Below are positions 1-9,137 of a stretch of DNA of 64,000 nt, piece by piece. Source of the DNA: JAGMCJ01 sp046761005 (GTDB taxonomy: Archaea > Thermoplasmatota > Thermoplasmata > RBG-16-68-12 > JAGMCJ01); the NCBI GenBank assembly GCA_046761005.1, contig JBHIFI010000001.1, forward strand, positions 27,929 to 91,928, written 5' to 3'. The notes beneath the pieces are model-generated. The model saw only the letters and a program-made list of their open reading frames with translations, ran no database searches and was not told where the DNA came from. Position 1 is the first letter of the stretch; each line of letters opens with the position of its first letter. The translations under genes and the position numbers were made by a program.

Positions 1-1420
1 GCTCGGACAAGAATGCTGCTACGGCAGCAGCGGCCAGCTTCTCCTCTCTACTCCTCTCCTCTCCCTCGCTTCTCAGATAGTCGATTATTCCGGTTTCCTC
101 AACGAGTCCAGTATGGGTATCTCCCTTTCTGAATCTTTCATCCTTTAGGAGCTCGAGATGGAAGGGTATGTTAGTCTCAATGCCCACTATTCTCACTTCG
201 GTCAAAGCACGTCGCATTCTTCTCATGGCCGCATCTCTTGTGGCTGCCCAGACGACGATCTTTGCAAAGAGAGGATCATAGTAGGTCGGTATGTCGGAAC
301 CAGCTTCCACACCGGAATCCACCCTAACTCCTATGGAACCTGGTACGCTATAGGATTCAACCGTTCCCGGGGAGGGCATGAAATTCTCGTAAGGGTTTTC
401 TGCGTTAATCCTGCACTCAATCGACCAGCCTCTGAAATCGATGTCACTTTGCCTGTACGTAAGGGGCTCACCCGCCGCTATGCGTATCTGCTGCTGAACG
501 AGATCGATGCCAGTCACGAACTCAGTGACTGGGTGCTCCACCTGCAGGCGTGCATTGATTTCGTTGAAGCAGAACTTTCCTCTATGATAGAGGAATTCGA
601 TCGTTCCAGCGTTCAGATACTTCGCTACTTGTGCCGCACGCACGGCCCGCTCACCTATCTTTCTTCGTGTCTTCTCGTCAACTACAGGAGACGGTGATTC
701 CTCAATCAATTTCTGGAAACGTCTTTGGACAGAGCATTCTCTCTCTCCGAGGTGTATCACTCTTCCATCTGAATCAGCCAAGATCTGGAATTCGATGTGT
801 CTGGCCGGCTTCAAATACTTCTCAATGAAGATCTCATCACTTCCGAAGGAGGACAGCGATGAAGATCTTGCCATCTTCAAGGACGATGGGAGGTCCTGTG
901 AATTCTCCACGACAGCCATGCTTATACCGCCGCCGCCTGCTGAGGCCTTCAGTATGACGGGGAAGCCGATTTCTTCCGCGACTCTAATCGCCTCATCATC
1001 GTCCCTTACAGAGTCATCCGTGCCTAGAGTCACTGGAATACCCGCCTTTTTCATTATTCTTCTCGACTCGACCTTGTCCCCAGATCTTGCGAGTGCCTTC
1101 GACGTGGGACCTATGAAGACAATTCCCTCCCGCTCGCATCTCTCTGCGAACTCGGGGTTCTCTGCGAGGAATCCATATCCAGGATGTATGGCCTCTGCGC
1201 CGACTTTTTGGGCGACATCGACTATTTTGTTCTGATCCAGATAGCTCTCCGACGCAGGTGGGGGACCTATGTAGAAGGAAAGATCGGCAAATCTCGTGTG
1301 GAGGGCGTTCTCATCAGCATCGGAGTAGATTGCAACGCTTTCTATCCCCATTTCCCTGCAAGTTCTCATTACCCTGATGGCGATTTCTCCCCTATTTGCG
1401 ATGAGAATCCTTTTGAACAT
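1..1420 (-). CDS. accC: Biotin carboxylase subunit of acyl-CoA (propionyl/acetyl-CoA) carboxylase, C-terminus cut by window start
   Basis: The protein begins MFKRILIANRGEIAIRVMRT, the classic biotin-carboxylase N-terminus, and continues with the ATP-grasp fold: KASAGGGG glycine loop, KYLKPARHIEFQ, and the NARLQVEHPVTE active-site stretch. In this family it carboxylates biotin on a carrier protein using ATP and bicarbonate. About 473 codons are visible with no stop, so the C-terminus lies outside the window. The ATG at 1420 is 5 bases after the stop of the carboxyltransferase gene, so the two are co-transcribed. No biotin carrier domain is visible; it is presumably downstream. With methylmalonyl-CoA mutase and epimerase in the same operon, propionyl-CoA is the likeliest substrate (inference). 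Confidence 0.93.
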   Translation of the reverse strand, partial: MFKRILIANRGEIAIRVMRTCREMGIESVAIYSDADENALHTRFADLSFYIGPPPASESYLDQNKIVDVAQKVGAEAIHPGYGFLAENPEFAERCEREGIVFIGPTSKALARSGDKVESRRIMKKAGIPVTLGTDDSVRDDDEAIRVAEEIGFPVILKASAGGGGISMAVVENSQDLPSSLKMARSSSLSSFGSDEIFIEKYLKPARHIEFQILADSDGRVIHLGERECSVQRRFQKLIEESPSPVVDEKTRRKIGERAVRAAQVAKYLNAGTIEFLYHRGKFCFNEINARLQVEHPVTEFVTGIDLVQQQIRIAAGEPLTYRQSDIDFRGWSIECRINAENPYENFMPSPGTVESYSVPGSIGVRVDSGVEAGSDIPTYYDPLFAKIVVWAATRDAAMRRMRRALTEVRIVGIETNIPFHLELLKDERFRKGDTHTGLVEETGIIDYLRSEGEERSREEKLAAAAVAAFLSE

Positions 1421-1425
1421 AATCA

Positions 1426-3129
1426 TCACAATGGAATGTTGCCGTGCTTTTTGGCGGGCCTAGTTTCTCTCTTGTTGAGGAGAGTTTCAAGTGCGGTTAT
1501 CAGTCTGGGTCTCGTAATCTCAGGCTCTATGAGTTCATCGATATAGCCCATCTGAGCCGCGATGTAGGGATTGGAGAATTTCTTCTTGTAGTCTTTCACG
1601 AGTTCATTTCGCGCTTTCTCCACTCTCAAATCGCTGAGGATTTTGACGGCCTCCTCATCGCTCTCTATGGTCTTGATTATGTCAGCTTTCCTCTTGGCTC
1701 CCCTCAACTCAATCCTCATTTTCTTGGCGATCTTTTTCAGTTCTGCGATGGTCTGGTTCCTGAGATATCGATCGATGTTCTTCGCCTGTTCTATCTCTTT
1801 CCTGAATATTATGTTCACGGCGCCCCTAGGACCCATGACCGCCAGTTCGGCAGAGGGCCAGGCATAATTGACATCCCCGCGAATGTGCTTAGAACACATG
1901 ACGTCATATGCCCCGCCATAGGCCTTTCTCGTGATGACCGTCATCTTTGGAACGGTCGCCTCGCAGTATGCATAGAGCAACTTAGACCCGCTTCTTATGA
2001 CCCCACCGTACTCTTGACTTGTTCCAGGTAGAAAACCTGGCACATCAACGAACGTCAGTAAGGGGATGTTGAAACAATCACAGAATCTTACGAACCTTGC
2101 GCCTTTTGTCGATGAATCGATATCTAACGTTCCCGCCAGAACCTTAGGTTGATTTCCGATTATTCCGACTGGATAGCCGTTCAATCGCCCGAATCCCGTC
2201 ACGATATTGCCCGCCCAATACTTGTGTACTTCAAGGAAGTCGCCGTTGTCAACAATACGAATGATTATGTCTCTCATATCGTATGGTTTATCTGGCTCAT
2301 CCGGAACGATTTTCGATAGCTCCCTATCCGTTCTGTTCGGGTCGTCTTCCGTTTCCGTTCTAGGGGGATCCTCGAGGTTGTTCGAAGGGATGAAACTCAG
2401 GAGCTTTCTGACAAGATGAAAACAATGTTCTTCGTTTTCGGCTGCAAAATGAGCCACACCGCTCTTTGCATTGTGGGTCATGGCCCCACCAAGCTCCTCG
2501 AACGTCACCTCCTCTCCTGTCACCTCCTTGATTACCTCAGGCCCGGTAATGAACATGTGACTGCTTCCCTTCACCATCAATATGAAGTCCGTCATCGCAG
2601 GTGAGTATACTGCACCTCCCGCGCACGGCCCCATTATCGCGGAGATCTGGGGAATCACGCCCGATGCGAGGACATTCCTGAAGAAGATTTCAGCGTAGCC
2701 TCCCAGGGAAATGACACCCTCCTGTATTCTCGCTCCTGCTCCGTCATTTAGGCCTATGAGAGGTGCACCATTCTTCATGGCCATATCCATTATCTTCGTG
2801 ACCTTCTGTGCAAACATCTCTCCCAAAGAACCGCCAAACACTGTGAAGTCCTGGGAGAAGATGTAAACAAGCCTTCCGTCTATCTTCCCGTAGCCAGTTA
2901 CGACTCCATCCCCATATATCTTCTTCTTGTCCATCCCAAAATCTGTGGTTCTGTGAGTTACGAACATATCCGTCTCTACAAAGGTTCCAGGATCGAGAAG
3001 ACGGTCTATTCTCTCTCTCGCGGTAAGTTTTCCCTTCTTGTGTTGCTTCGCGATTCTCTCCTTTCCTCCAGCTAGAATCGCCTGCTTCCTTCTTCTCTGA
3101 AGTTCCCTTAGCCTGCCGACTGATGTCAT
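1426..3129 (-). CDS. pccB: Propionyl-CoA carboxylase carboxyltransferase (beta) subunit with an internal SAP-like insertion
   Basis: A 567-residue acyl-CoA carboxyltransferase that moves CO2 from carboxybiotin to an acyl-CoA. Visible family marks are the ARERIDRLLDPGTF N-terminus, the GGSLGEMF and GAGARIQEGV loops of the first crotonase-like half, and VDVPGFLPG plus ITRKAYGGAY of the second half. PccB proteins are usually about 510-520 residues. The excess is an insertion at about residues 453-502, between the FRKEIEQAKN helix and the KKKFSNPYIAA helix. It looks like a SAP/Rho-N helix-extension-helix motif (TIAELKKIAKKMRI...KRKADIIKTI). The gene lies between birA and accC in one minus-strand operon; an AT-rich stretch near 3165-3175 could be an internal promoter. 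Confidence 0.93.
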   Translation of the reverse strand: MTSVGRLRELQRRRKQAILAGGKERIAKQHKKGKLTARERIDRLLDPGTFVETDMFVTHRTTDFGMDKKKIYGDGVVTGYGKIDGRLVYIFSQDFTVFGGSLGEMFAQKVTKIMDMAMKNGAPLIGLNDGAGARIQEGVISLGGYAEIFFRNVLASGVIPQISAIMGPCAGGAVYSPAMTDFILMVKGSSHMFITGPEVIKEVTGEEVTFEELGGAMTHNAKSGVAHFAAENEEHCFHLVRKLLSFIPSNNLEDPPRTETEDDPNRTDRELSKIVPDEPDKPYDMRDIIIRIVDNGDFLEVHKYWAGNIVTGFGRLNGYPVGIIGNQPKVLAGTLDIDSSTKGARFVRFCDCFNIPLLTFVDVPGFLPGTSQEYGGVIRSGSKLLYAYCEATVPKMTVITRKAYGGAYDVMCSKHIRGDVNYAWPSAELAVMGPRGAVNIIFRKEIEQAKNIDRYLRNQTIAELKKIAKKMRIELRGAKRKADIIKTIESDEEAVKILSDLRVEKARNELVKDYKKKFSNPYIAAQMGYIDELIEPEITRPRLITALETLLNKRETRPAKKHGNIPL

Positions 3130-3194
3130 AAACTCACTCTACCAGCCTTTAGGAATGAGCCAAATCTCTTTAATCCTTTCGTAAGGGAGCAGCT

Positions 3195-3926
3195 TCAAAC
3201 CTCATCCAAGTAGCGGATTTTACCGGAAACAATCCTCTGCTCATTCCCTTTCGAATTGGTTATCACTAGAAACCCCTCAGAGTCGAGGCGAATTGCCCTG
3301 CCCGTTCTCGTTCCGTCTATCTCGATTATTCTGCCGATAGTGTCTGAAAATCGCGTCCATTCTTCCAGGATTTGCGGATAGTTCTCACCAAGACTCGAAG
3401 ATTTTTCGACTATCCTTTGGGCGATTGTCTCGATAAGCGATTCGTTATCGATTTCTCGTTTCAGGAAATCCATGGCGGTGATCGCCCCCTCTTTGAGCCA
3501 CTCAGGGAAGGCATCAATGGAGAAGTTCGTGTTCACACCAACTCCAACAATGGCGTAGAAAGCGTCCTTAGTTTGCAGTCCCTCGCCCAGAACTCCCGCC
3601 AGTTTTCTCCGCTCGAGAAGGATATCATTCGGCCACCGAAGCATTGTATTCAGCTCGAGAAGATCTCTGAGAACGTTGCAAACACAAAGCCCTGCGAGAA
3701 GGACGATTTTGTGGGACTCCTTCGGCTGGATTGGCGGTTTCAGGATTAGTGAGAACCATGCTCCTCCTTCTGGGGATATCCATGCCGAGCCAGATCTTCC
3801 TCTGCCCCTCCTCTGGGTTTTCGCGACGATAACCGTTCCTTCGTTCACGCCTCTCAGCGCAAGGTCCGAGGCAATTTCCATCGTGGAATCTACGACATCG
3901 TGAAATCTGAGGGAGACCTTACTCAT
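3195..3926 (-). CDS. birA: Biotin--[acetyl-CoA-carboxylase] ligase (no HTH domain)
   Basis: A 243-residue biotin protein ligase. It starts MSKVSLRFHDVVDSTMEIA (the substrate-entry motif of the family) and carries QRRGRGRSGSAWISPEGG (ATP/biotin loop), LRWPNDILLERRKLAGVLGE and a C-terminal SH3-like segment. It attaches biotin to the carboxylase carrier protein, which fits its place inside the carboxylase operon. The ATG at 3926 is chosen because it overlaps the epimerase stop by 8 bases and gives the family N-terminus; the longer reading frame upstream is antisense-like sequence within the epimerase. There is no N-terminal helix-turn-helix, so a repressor role is not expected. Confidence 0.93.
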   Translation of the reverse strand: MSKVSLRFHDVVDSTMEIASDLALRGVNEGTVIVAKTQRRGRGRSGSAWISPEGGAWFSLILKPPIQPKESHKIVLLAGLCVCNVLRDLLELNTMLRWPNDILLERRKLAGVLGEGLQTKDAFYAIVGVGVNTNFSIDAFPEWLKEGAITAMDFLKREIDNESLIETIAQRIVEKSSSLGENYPQILEEWTRFSDTIGRIIEIDGTRTGRAIRLDSEGFLVITNSKGNEQRIVSGKIRYLDEV

Positions 3927-4341
3927 TCTTCTCACTTTCCGAGGAGGATTCGATGAGTTCAAAGAGCACCCTGTGAGTCGATTCTGGATGAACGAACGCA
4001 ACCATGCGTCCCATTGCACCTACTCTAGGCTCCTCGTCCACCAGTCTGATGTTATTCTCTTTGAGAGTGACCATCTCTCTCTTGATATCCTCCACAGAGA
4101 TGGCAATGTGATGTATACCCTCTCCTTTCCTCTGAATGAATTTCGACACCACACTATCTTCCGAGAGAGGAGTGAGAAGCTCTATCCTGACTCCCCCAAT
4201 CTCGAAGAAGACCACCTCGACCTCCTCGGATTCCACCTTTTCCCTTGCCATCATTTTGGATCCAAGTACACTTTCGAACCGCTCGATCGCCTTGTCGATG
4301 TCTTCAACCGCAATCGCGATATGATCGATACTCCTCGACAT
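3919..4341 (-). CDS. mce: Methylmalonyl-CoA epimerase
   Basis: A 140-residue glyoxalase/VOC-fold protein with two beta-alpha-beta-beta-beta modules: IDHIAIAVEDIDKAIERF and GIHHIAISVEDIKREM. The metal-binding positions of the family are visible as H7, a Glu in RIELLTP, the His of GIHHIAISV and the Glu of VLFELIE. It interconverts (S)- and (R)-methylmalonyl-CoA between propionyl-CoA carboxylase and the mutase. It sits 9 bases after the mutase gene and overlaps birA, so the operon order mirrors the pathway. Confidence 0.95.
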   Translation of the reverse strand: MSRSIDHIAIAVEDIDKAIERFESVLGSKMMAREKVESEEVEVVFFEIGGVRIELLTPLSEDSVVSKFIQRKGEGIHHIAISVEDIKREMVTLKENNIRLVDEEPRVGAMGRMVAFVHPESTHRVLFELIESSSESEKNE

Positions 4342-4350
4342 GCATGCCTC

Positions 4351-6030
4351 CTAGGTGAAGTCTGTCACCTCATACTCCCCAAAGAAACCTCTGAGAACGT
4401 CCGATATCTCGCCGAGTGTGGCATAGTTTCTTACACATCTTAGGATCGGGCTCATGAGGTTTTCACCTTTTTCAGTAACCTTTTCGAGGAACACGAGGGA
4501 CTCTCGAACCCTTCCCTCGTTTCTTTCCCTCTTCAGTCTTCTAATCGATTCCATCTGGTCTTTCTCGATTTCGGGATCTACTCTCATCCCTTCAATGGAT
4601 TTTTCATCTGCCCTGTGGATATTGACTCCGATTATGAACCTCCTATCCTCCTCGACTTCCTTTTGGAATCTGTAGGCGCTTTCTGCTATCTCTCGCTGAG
4701 GATATCCTTTGTCTATCGCTTGTATTGCACCTCCCATCGAGTCTATTTCCTCTATGTACTTTCGGACGCGCTCCTCGATTTCCGACGTGAGCCACTCAAT
4801 GCAATAGGAACCTGCAAGAGGGTCCGCGGTGCTTGCAGCACCGCTCTCGTGCGCTATGATTTGCTGGGTTCTCAGAGCCAGCTTGACCGCCTTCTCCGAG
4901 GGAAGAGCCAGCGCCTCATCCATGGAGTTCGTATGGAGAGATTGAGTTCCTCCCAGGACTGCTGCGAGAGCCTGAAGGGTGACCCTGATTACATTGTTCT
5001 CAGGTTCTTGAGCGGAAAGGGAGACTCCCGAAGTCTGTGTGTGGAACCTGAGAACCATGGACCTTTTCTCCTTTGCCTCGAACCTCTCCTTCATTATGCG
5101 GGCCCATAGTCTTCTTGCTGCTCTAAACTTGGCGACCTCCTCCAGGAAATCGCTCTGGGCACAGAAGAAGAAGGACAACCTACTTGCGAAGTCGTCCACC
5201 TTCAATCCCCTTTCCAGGACGTTTTCGATATATGCGATTGCGTTAGCGAATGTGAACGCTAGCTCTTGATCCGCAGTCGCTCCTGCCTCTCGCATGTGAT
5301 ATCCGCTTATGCTTACGGGATTCCAAGAAGGCATTCCTTTTGAGCAGAATTCGATGAGGTCCACTGTGAGCTTCATACTCTCCTTAGGCGGAAAGATGTA
5401 GGTCCCTCTGGCTATATACTCTTTGAGCACATCGTTCTGAACGGTTCCTCTAAGGCCTCTTGCATCCAATCCCTGTTCTTGAGCGACAGCGATGTACATA
5501 GCAAGTAGAATCGGGGCAGTGGAATTGATGGTCATGCTTGTGCTTATCTCGTCCAACAGTATGCCATCAAAGAGGACTTCCATGTCCTTTAGCGAGCTTA
5601 TGGCCACACCGACTTTTCCGACCTCACCTCTGGCCATCGGGTGGTCGCTGTCGTAGCCCATCTGTGTCGGTAGATCGAAAGCTACGCTCAAACCAGTCTG
5701 ACCTTGGCTAATAAGAAATTTGTACCTCTCGTTCGACTCTCTTGCGCTTCCGAACCCCGCGTATTGTCTCATGGTCCATAGGCGTCCCCTGTACATTGTT
5801 GGGTGGATTCCTCTTGTGAAGGGAAACTCACCTGGGAAACCTACGTCAGCAAGATAATCGAGATTTCGTATGTCGGCCGGTGTGTAGACCCTTTTGGCGG
5901 GTATGGAAGAAAGAGTTTGGAATTCCTTGCTTCTTTCTGGCAATGCATCTAGGCTCTTCCTTAAGGTAGTGGTTTCCCAATCGCTTATCTTCTTTCCAAG
6001 GGTGTCATGTCTGACTTCCTTCTTCCGCAT
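4351..6030 (-). CDS. mcmA1: Methylmalonyl-CoA mutase, large (substrate-binding) subunit
   Basis: A 559-residue TIM-barrel subunit. It shows RGRLWTMRQYAGFGSARESNERYKFLI, in which the Tyr of RQYAGF is typical of methylmalonyl- rather than isobutyryl-CoA mutase, then GLSVAFDLPTQMGYDSDHP and the Arg of YIARGTYIFPP. It rearranges (R)-methylmalonyl-CoA to succinyl-CoA. The protein ends without the cobalamin-binding DxHxxG domain, so this is the split archaeal type that needs a separate B12-binding subunit. That subunit is not in the window, nor is the MeaB-type chaperone. As first gene of the operon it has a TATA-like sequence about 55 bases upstream. Confidence 0.95.
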   Translation of the reverse strand: MRKKEVRHDTLGKKISDWETTTLRKSLDALPERSKEFQTLSSIPAKRVYTPADIRNLDYLADVGFPGEFPFTRGIHPTMYRGRLWTMRQYAGFGSARESNERYKFLISQGQTGLSVAFDLPTQMGYDSDHPMARGEVGKVGVAISSLKDMEVLFDGILLDEISTSMTINSTAPILLAMYIAVAQEQGLDARGLRGTVQNDVLKEYIARGTYIFPPKESMKLTVDLIEFCSKGMPSWNPVSISGYHMREAGATADQELAFTFANAIAYIENVLERGLKVDDFASRLSFFFCAQSDFLEEVAKFRAARRLWARIMKERFEAKEKRSMVLRFHTQTSGVSLSAQEPENNVIRVTLQALAAVLGGTQSLHTNSMDEALALPSEKAVKLALRTQQIIAHESGAASTADPLAGSYCIEWLTSEIEERVRKYIEEIDSMGGAIQAIDKGYPQREIAESAYRFQKEVEEDRRFIIGVNIHRADEKSIEGMRVDPEIEKDQMESIRRLKRERNEGRVRESLVFLEKVTEKGENLMSPILRCVRNYATLGEISDVLRGFFGEYEVTDFT

Positions 6031-6080
6031 AAGAGGACTTCCTTGCTTTCGGATTAGAGTGAATGACCATAAGCGGTGGC

Positions 6081-6090
6081 AAAATAAAGC
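6081..6090 (-). promoter_or_regulatory. Probable TATA box of the methylmalonyl-CoA operon
   Basis: On the minus strand this reads GCTTTATTTT, an archaeal TATA-like sequence. A start of transcription about 26 bases downstream would leave a short leader before the ATG at 6030. Inference from sequence and spacing only. Confidence 0.45.
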
Positions 6091-6328
6091 TATTTGCTAA
6101 CTCCTCCCCAGTTCTAGTTTCACTATCTTTCGATTGGATGCAGTGTCGACTCTGCGAAGCATTCGTCTCCATCTGTAGAGGTTTGAAATCATTATTCATT
6201 TGGGCAGTTTTTGTACCCCTATAACCGAAGGTGTTTGCCTCTCGGGTACTGGGCCGAGTGTTTTGGTTGGAGGTATAACCAAACGATGGCGCCAATCTCA
6301 TAAACTAGAATCGATATCAGCCGATTGG

Positions 6329-6949
6329 ATGTTTGAGGTCATTGCCCTCCTTGGGTTTACCGTCTTTCTCTCTCTTACTGGCGTAATGATGCCTGGTCCA
6401 GTTTTTGCCGCCACCGTGGCCAAGGGCTACAAGGACGGAAAAGCGGGAATTCCAATAGCGCTGGGTCATGGATCTATTGAATTCCCCGTGATGGTCGCCG
6501 TCTATTACGTGGCGTCTTGGCTTCAAGACCCCAAGTCACTGGCAATCATAGGAGTAATCGGCGGTCTCCTCCTAATCTTGATGGGATGCCAAATTATAAG
6601 ATTCAGGAAAAGCGAGGAGGAGAAGTACATGCCCTATCCATCCTTCCTTGTGGGAGTGATAACCACACTGTCGAACCCCTTCTTCTTCCTCTGGTGGGCG
6701 ACGGTGGGATTCACCCTCCTTATGCTGGCAGCAGTCTACGGGATTCTGGTCGTTATCCTCTTTGGGATCGTTCATTGGTCGTGCGATCTATTGTGGGACA
6801 CCTTTGTTTCCTTCTTGGTTAACAAAAGCAGAAGGCTCTGGACCCCAAGAACCAAGGATGTCATATTCGTACTGTGCGGTTCTATACTTATCGGATTCGG
6901 GTTCTACTTTATCTGGACGACAATCGTGGGTAATGGGTTTTTCTCCTAG
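6329..6949 (+). CDS. LysE/RhtB-family transporter-like membrane protein
   Basis: A 206-residue membrane protein with about six hydrophobic segments. The N-terminal segment carries GVMMPGPVFAATVAKGYKDGKAG, matching the LysE-superfamily signature in which a PGP motif is followed by a G/K-rich loop. The middle contains LSNPFFFLWW, the second conserved family motif. LysE-type proteins export amino acids or other small solutes; the substrate here cannot be read. The ATG at 6329 is preferred over a longer frame because the upstream residues are hydrophilic and unlike the family, and a TATA-like cataaac lies about 28 bases before it, consistent with a leaderless mRNA. It is divergent from the mutase operon. 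A 7-bp inverted repeat (TTTGGTT/AACCAAA) lies near 6262-6284 and could be an operator. Confidence 0.8.
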   Translation: MFEVIALLGFTVFLSLTGVMMPGPVFAATVAKGYKDGKAGIPIALGHGSIEFPVMVAVYYVASWLQDPKSLAIIGVIGGLLLILMGCQIIRFRKSEEEKYMPYPSFLVGVITTLSNPFFFLWWATVGFTLLMLAAVYGILVVILFGIVHWSCDLLWDTFVSFLVNKSRRLWTPRTKDVIFVLCGSILIGFGFYFIWTTIVGNGFFS

Positions 6950-7063
6950 AGGTTCCCATTTCTTGGCAATAGGTATCACCGAAAATTCCTGACCCTGCCA
7001 AAGTATGTGCGACTCAGCCATGCAGAACCAAATACAAGCGATTGGAGGAGAATCTTGGACCCC

Positions 7064-8764
7064 TCAATACTTCCTTTCCTCAGGCTGATATTTGATTATC
7101 ACAACGGGCTTGTAATCCAACCTAATTCTCCCGTTCTCCTTTGACGCCATCGTATGCTTCAGCCATTTCACATCATCTCGCTTTGGATAGTCTTCTCTGA
7201 AATGTGCGCCTCTACTTTCGTGCCTGGCGAGAGCCCCCACCGCAATGACCTCAGAGAACTCCAGGATGTTTTTCGTTTGGAGTGTGTCTATGAGCTCGGT
7301 ATTGAATATCCTTCCCTTGTCCCTTGTTCCTATGCTCCTGAACCTCTCCTGCAGCTCTTTGATTCGCTCAATACACTCCTTCAATCTCTCTTCGTTTCTA
7401 TATATTCCACAGAGTCGTGTCATGTTGTCCTGGAGCTCGGCTAGTAGCCTCGGAGCGGATTCCCTCCCATCTGCAGCCAGTATGGACCTGACATCCTCCT
7501 TGATTCCGTCAAGATGATCGTCTGGGAAATCCTCGAATTCAGAACCTTTCGCGAATTCCCTCGCAGAAATCCCCGCCCTTTTCCCGAAACCAACTGCATC
7601 CAGCAATGAATTGGTTCCCAATCTGTTCGCTCCATGAACGGAGACGCATGCGCACTCTCCCGCGGCGAAGAGTCCCTCGACCGGAGTGTTTTTCGCATCC
7701 CTAATGACGTTCCCGTCTGTTGTGGTGGGCAATCCCCCCATCGAATAGTGGGCGGTCGGCTGAATCGGGATGGGCTCTTCTATCGCATCAACACCCACGA
7801 AATCAAGGGCAAGAGAATGAATCTGGGGAAGCTTCTCCATTATTTTCTCCCTACCAAGATGTCGAAGATCTAGCAGCACATAATCCTTCCCGCCAATTCC
7901 CCTGCCCTCATCGATCTCCGTTTGAATGGCTCTGGAAATGACATCCCTAGGAGCGAGTTCCATCTTTTCGGGAGCATATTTCCTCATGAATCTCTCGCCT
8001 TTGTCATTGAGCAGATAGCCGCCTTCGCCTCTGGCGCCCTCAGTAACCAAGATTCCCTGTGGATACAAACCGGTGGGATGGAACTGGACGAACTCCATAT
8101 CCTCGAGGGGAAGTCCAGCACGAAGGAAGATGCCGAGACCGTCACCTGTGTTTGCTGCTGCGTTTGACGTTATCTTGAAAGCGCGACCATATCCACCAGT
8201 GCAGAAGATAACGGCTTTGGAGTGAATTCCCTCAATCCTTCCGCTTTTCATATCGATTGCCGTCACACCCGCAGACTTTCCATCAACGAGAGCCAAAGAG
8301 AGGACATACCACTCATCGTAGTAGGTTATCCCCTGTCGGAGGCTTTGCTCATATAGTGTGTGCAGTAGTGTGTGTCCAGTCCAGTCTGCGGCATAACAGG
8401 CCCGTGGCTTGCTATGACCACCAAAAGGCCTCTGAGCAATCTTTCCCTCCTTGGTCCGGCTGAAGGCCACTCCCATGTGCTCCAATTCGTAGATGTTCGA
8501 AGGAGCCTCACTTACGAGGATCTCCATAGCATCCTGATCGCCGAGGTAGTCGCTGCCTTTCACGGTATCGAACATATGCTCTTCTATTGAATCTGGTGTT
8601 TCATTTGCAAGAGCCGCAGCGATTCCTCCCTGGGCGGCGCCCGTATGCGACCTCAGCGGGTGAATCTTTGATATGATTGCTGTGTCCACCTCCTTGCTCG
8701 CCTCAATCGCTGCTATGAGACCGGCTAGACCACCTCCGACAATCACGACATCATGTTTCAGCAT
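7064..8764 (-). CDS. sdhA: Succinate dehydrogenase / fumarate reductase flavoprotein subunit
   Basis: A 566-residue flavoprotein. It opens with the dinucleotide fold VVIVGGGLAGLIAAIEA, followed by LRSHTGAAQGGIAAAL, in which the His is the usual covalent FAD site, then GGHSKPRACYAADWTGH, FHPTGLYPQGILVTEGARGEGGYL and SRAIQTEIDEGRG. The C-terminal helical domain contains ARHESRGAHFREDYP. It oxidises succinate to fumarate and passes electrons to SdhB. It is the last gene of an sdhB-C-D-A operon, 7 bases after sdhD. Succinate dehydrogenase and fumarate reductase cannot be told apart from this sequence. Confidence 0.95.
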   Translation of the reverse strand: MLKHDVVIVGGGLAGLIAAIEASKEVDTAIISKIHPLRSHTGAAQGGIAAALANETPDSIEEHMFDTVKGSDYLGDQDAMEILVSEAPSNIYELEHMGVAFSRTKEGKIAQRPFGGHSKPRACYAADWTGHTLLHTLYEQSLRQGITYYDEWYVLSLALVDGKSAGVTAIDMKSGRIEGIHSKAVIFCTGGYGRAFKITSNAAANTGDGLGIFLRAGLPLEDMEFVQFHPTGLYPQGILVTEGARGEGGYLLNDKGERFMRKYAPEKMELAPRDVISRAIQTEIDEGRGIGGKDYVLLDLRHLGREKIMEKLPQIHSLALDFVGVDAIEEPIPIQPTAHYSMGGLPTTTDGNVIRDAKNTPVEGLFAAGECACVSVHGANRLGTNSLLDAVGFGKRAGISAREFAKGSEFEDFPDDHLDGIKEDVRSILAADGRESAPRLLAELQDNMTRLCGIYRNEERLKECIERIKELQERFRSIGTRDKGRIFNTELIDTLQTKNILEFSEVIAVGALARHESRGAHFREDYPKRDDVKWLKHTMASKENGRIRLDYKPVVIIKYQPEERKY

Positions 8765-8771
8765 CCGTACA

Positions 8772-9137
8772 TCACCTTAGCATAAATGGGAGGAAGGCAT
8801 AGACTGTGAAGACGAAAAGTAATATAGCGACGATGAGCAGAATGTAGGAAACAGCTGTCCTCTTCTTCAGACTTGATATGTAGTCATATACCACATTTCT
8901 TACTCCGTTGAATGCATGGAAGAGAACGAATCCTAGTAGGAGATTGTCTATTATCATAAAGAGAAGTCCCTGCAATCGAATCTTCACCTCTGATATCTCT
9001 ATTGCGGCATGAGGATCGACGTAGTGAAGGACAACGAGGTGAATCAGAAGCAGAATCACGAGAGCAAAGCCAGTGACCCTTTGGAGAATCCAGAGCCACA
9101 TGCTTCTTCGTGATTCCATTGGCAACTGAAGACTCAC
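8772..9137 (-). CDS. sdhD: Succinate dehydrogenase membrane anchor subunit (SdhD-type)
   Basis: About 121 residues with three membrane segments. MWLWILQRVTGFALVILLLIHLVVLHY and LFHAFNGVRNVVYDY match the anchor-subunit pattern in which His residues can bind heme and an H-x-x-NG-x-R motif follows helix II. The GTG start at 9137 is chosen because a strong Shine-Dalgarno (AGGAGGGGGG) lies 6 bases before it and the GTG overlaps the sdhC stop by one base. A later in-frame ATG at 9119 is the alternative. It anchors the dehydrogenase at the membrane with SdhC and passes electrons to quinone. Confidence 0.85.
   Translation of the reverse strand: MSLQLPMESRRSMWLWILQRVTGFALVILLLIHLVVLHYVDPHAAIEISEVKIRLQGLLFMIIDNLLLGFVLFHAFNGVRNVVYDYISSLKKRTAVSYILLIVAILLFVFTVYAFLPFMLR

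Noticed and set aside
158..1546. Four plus-strand ORFs at the window start
   Set aside because: All are antisense shadows of the biotin carboxylase and carboxyltransferase genes.
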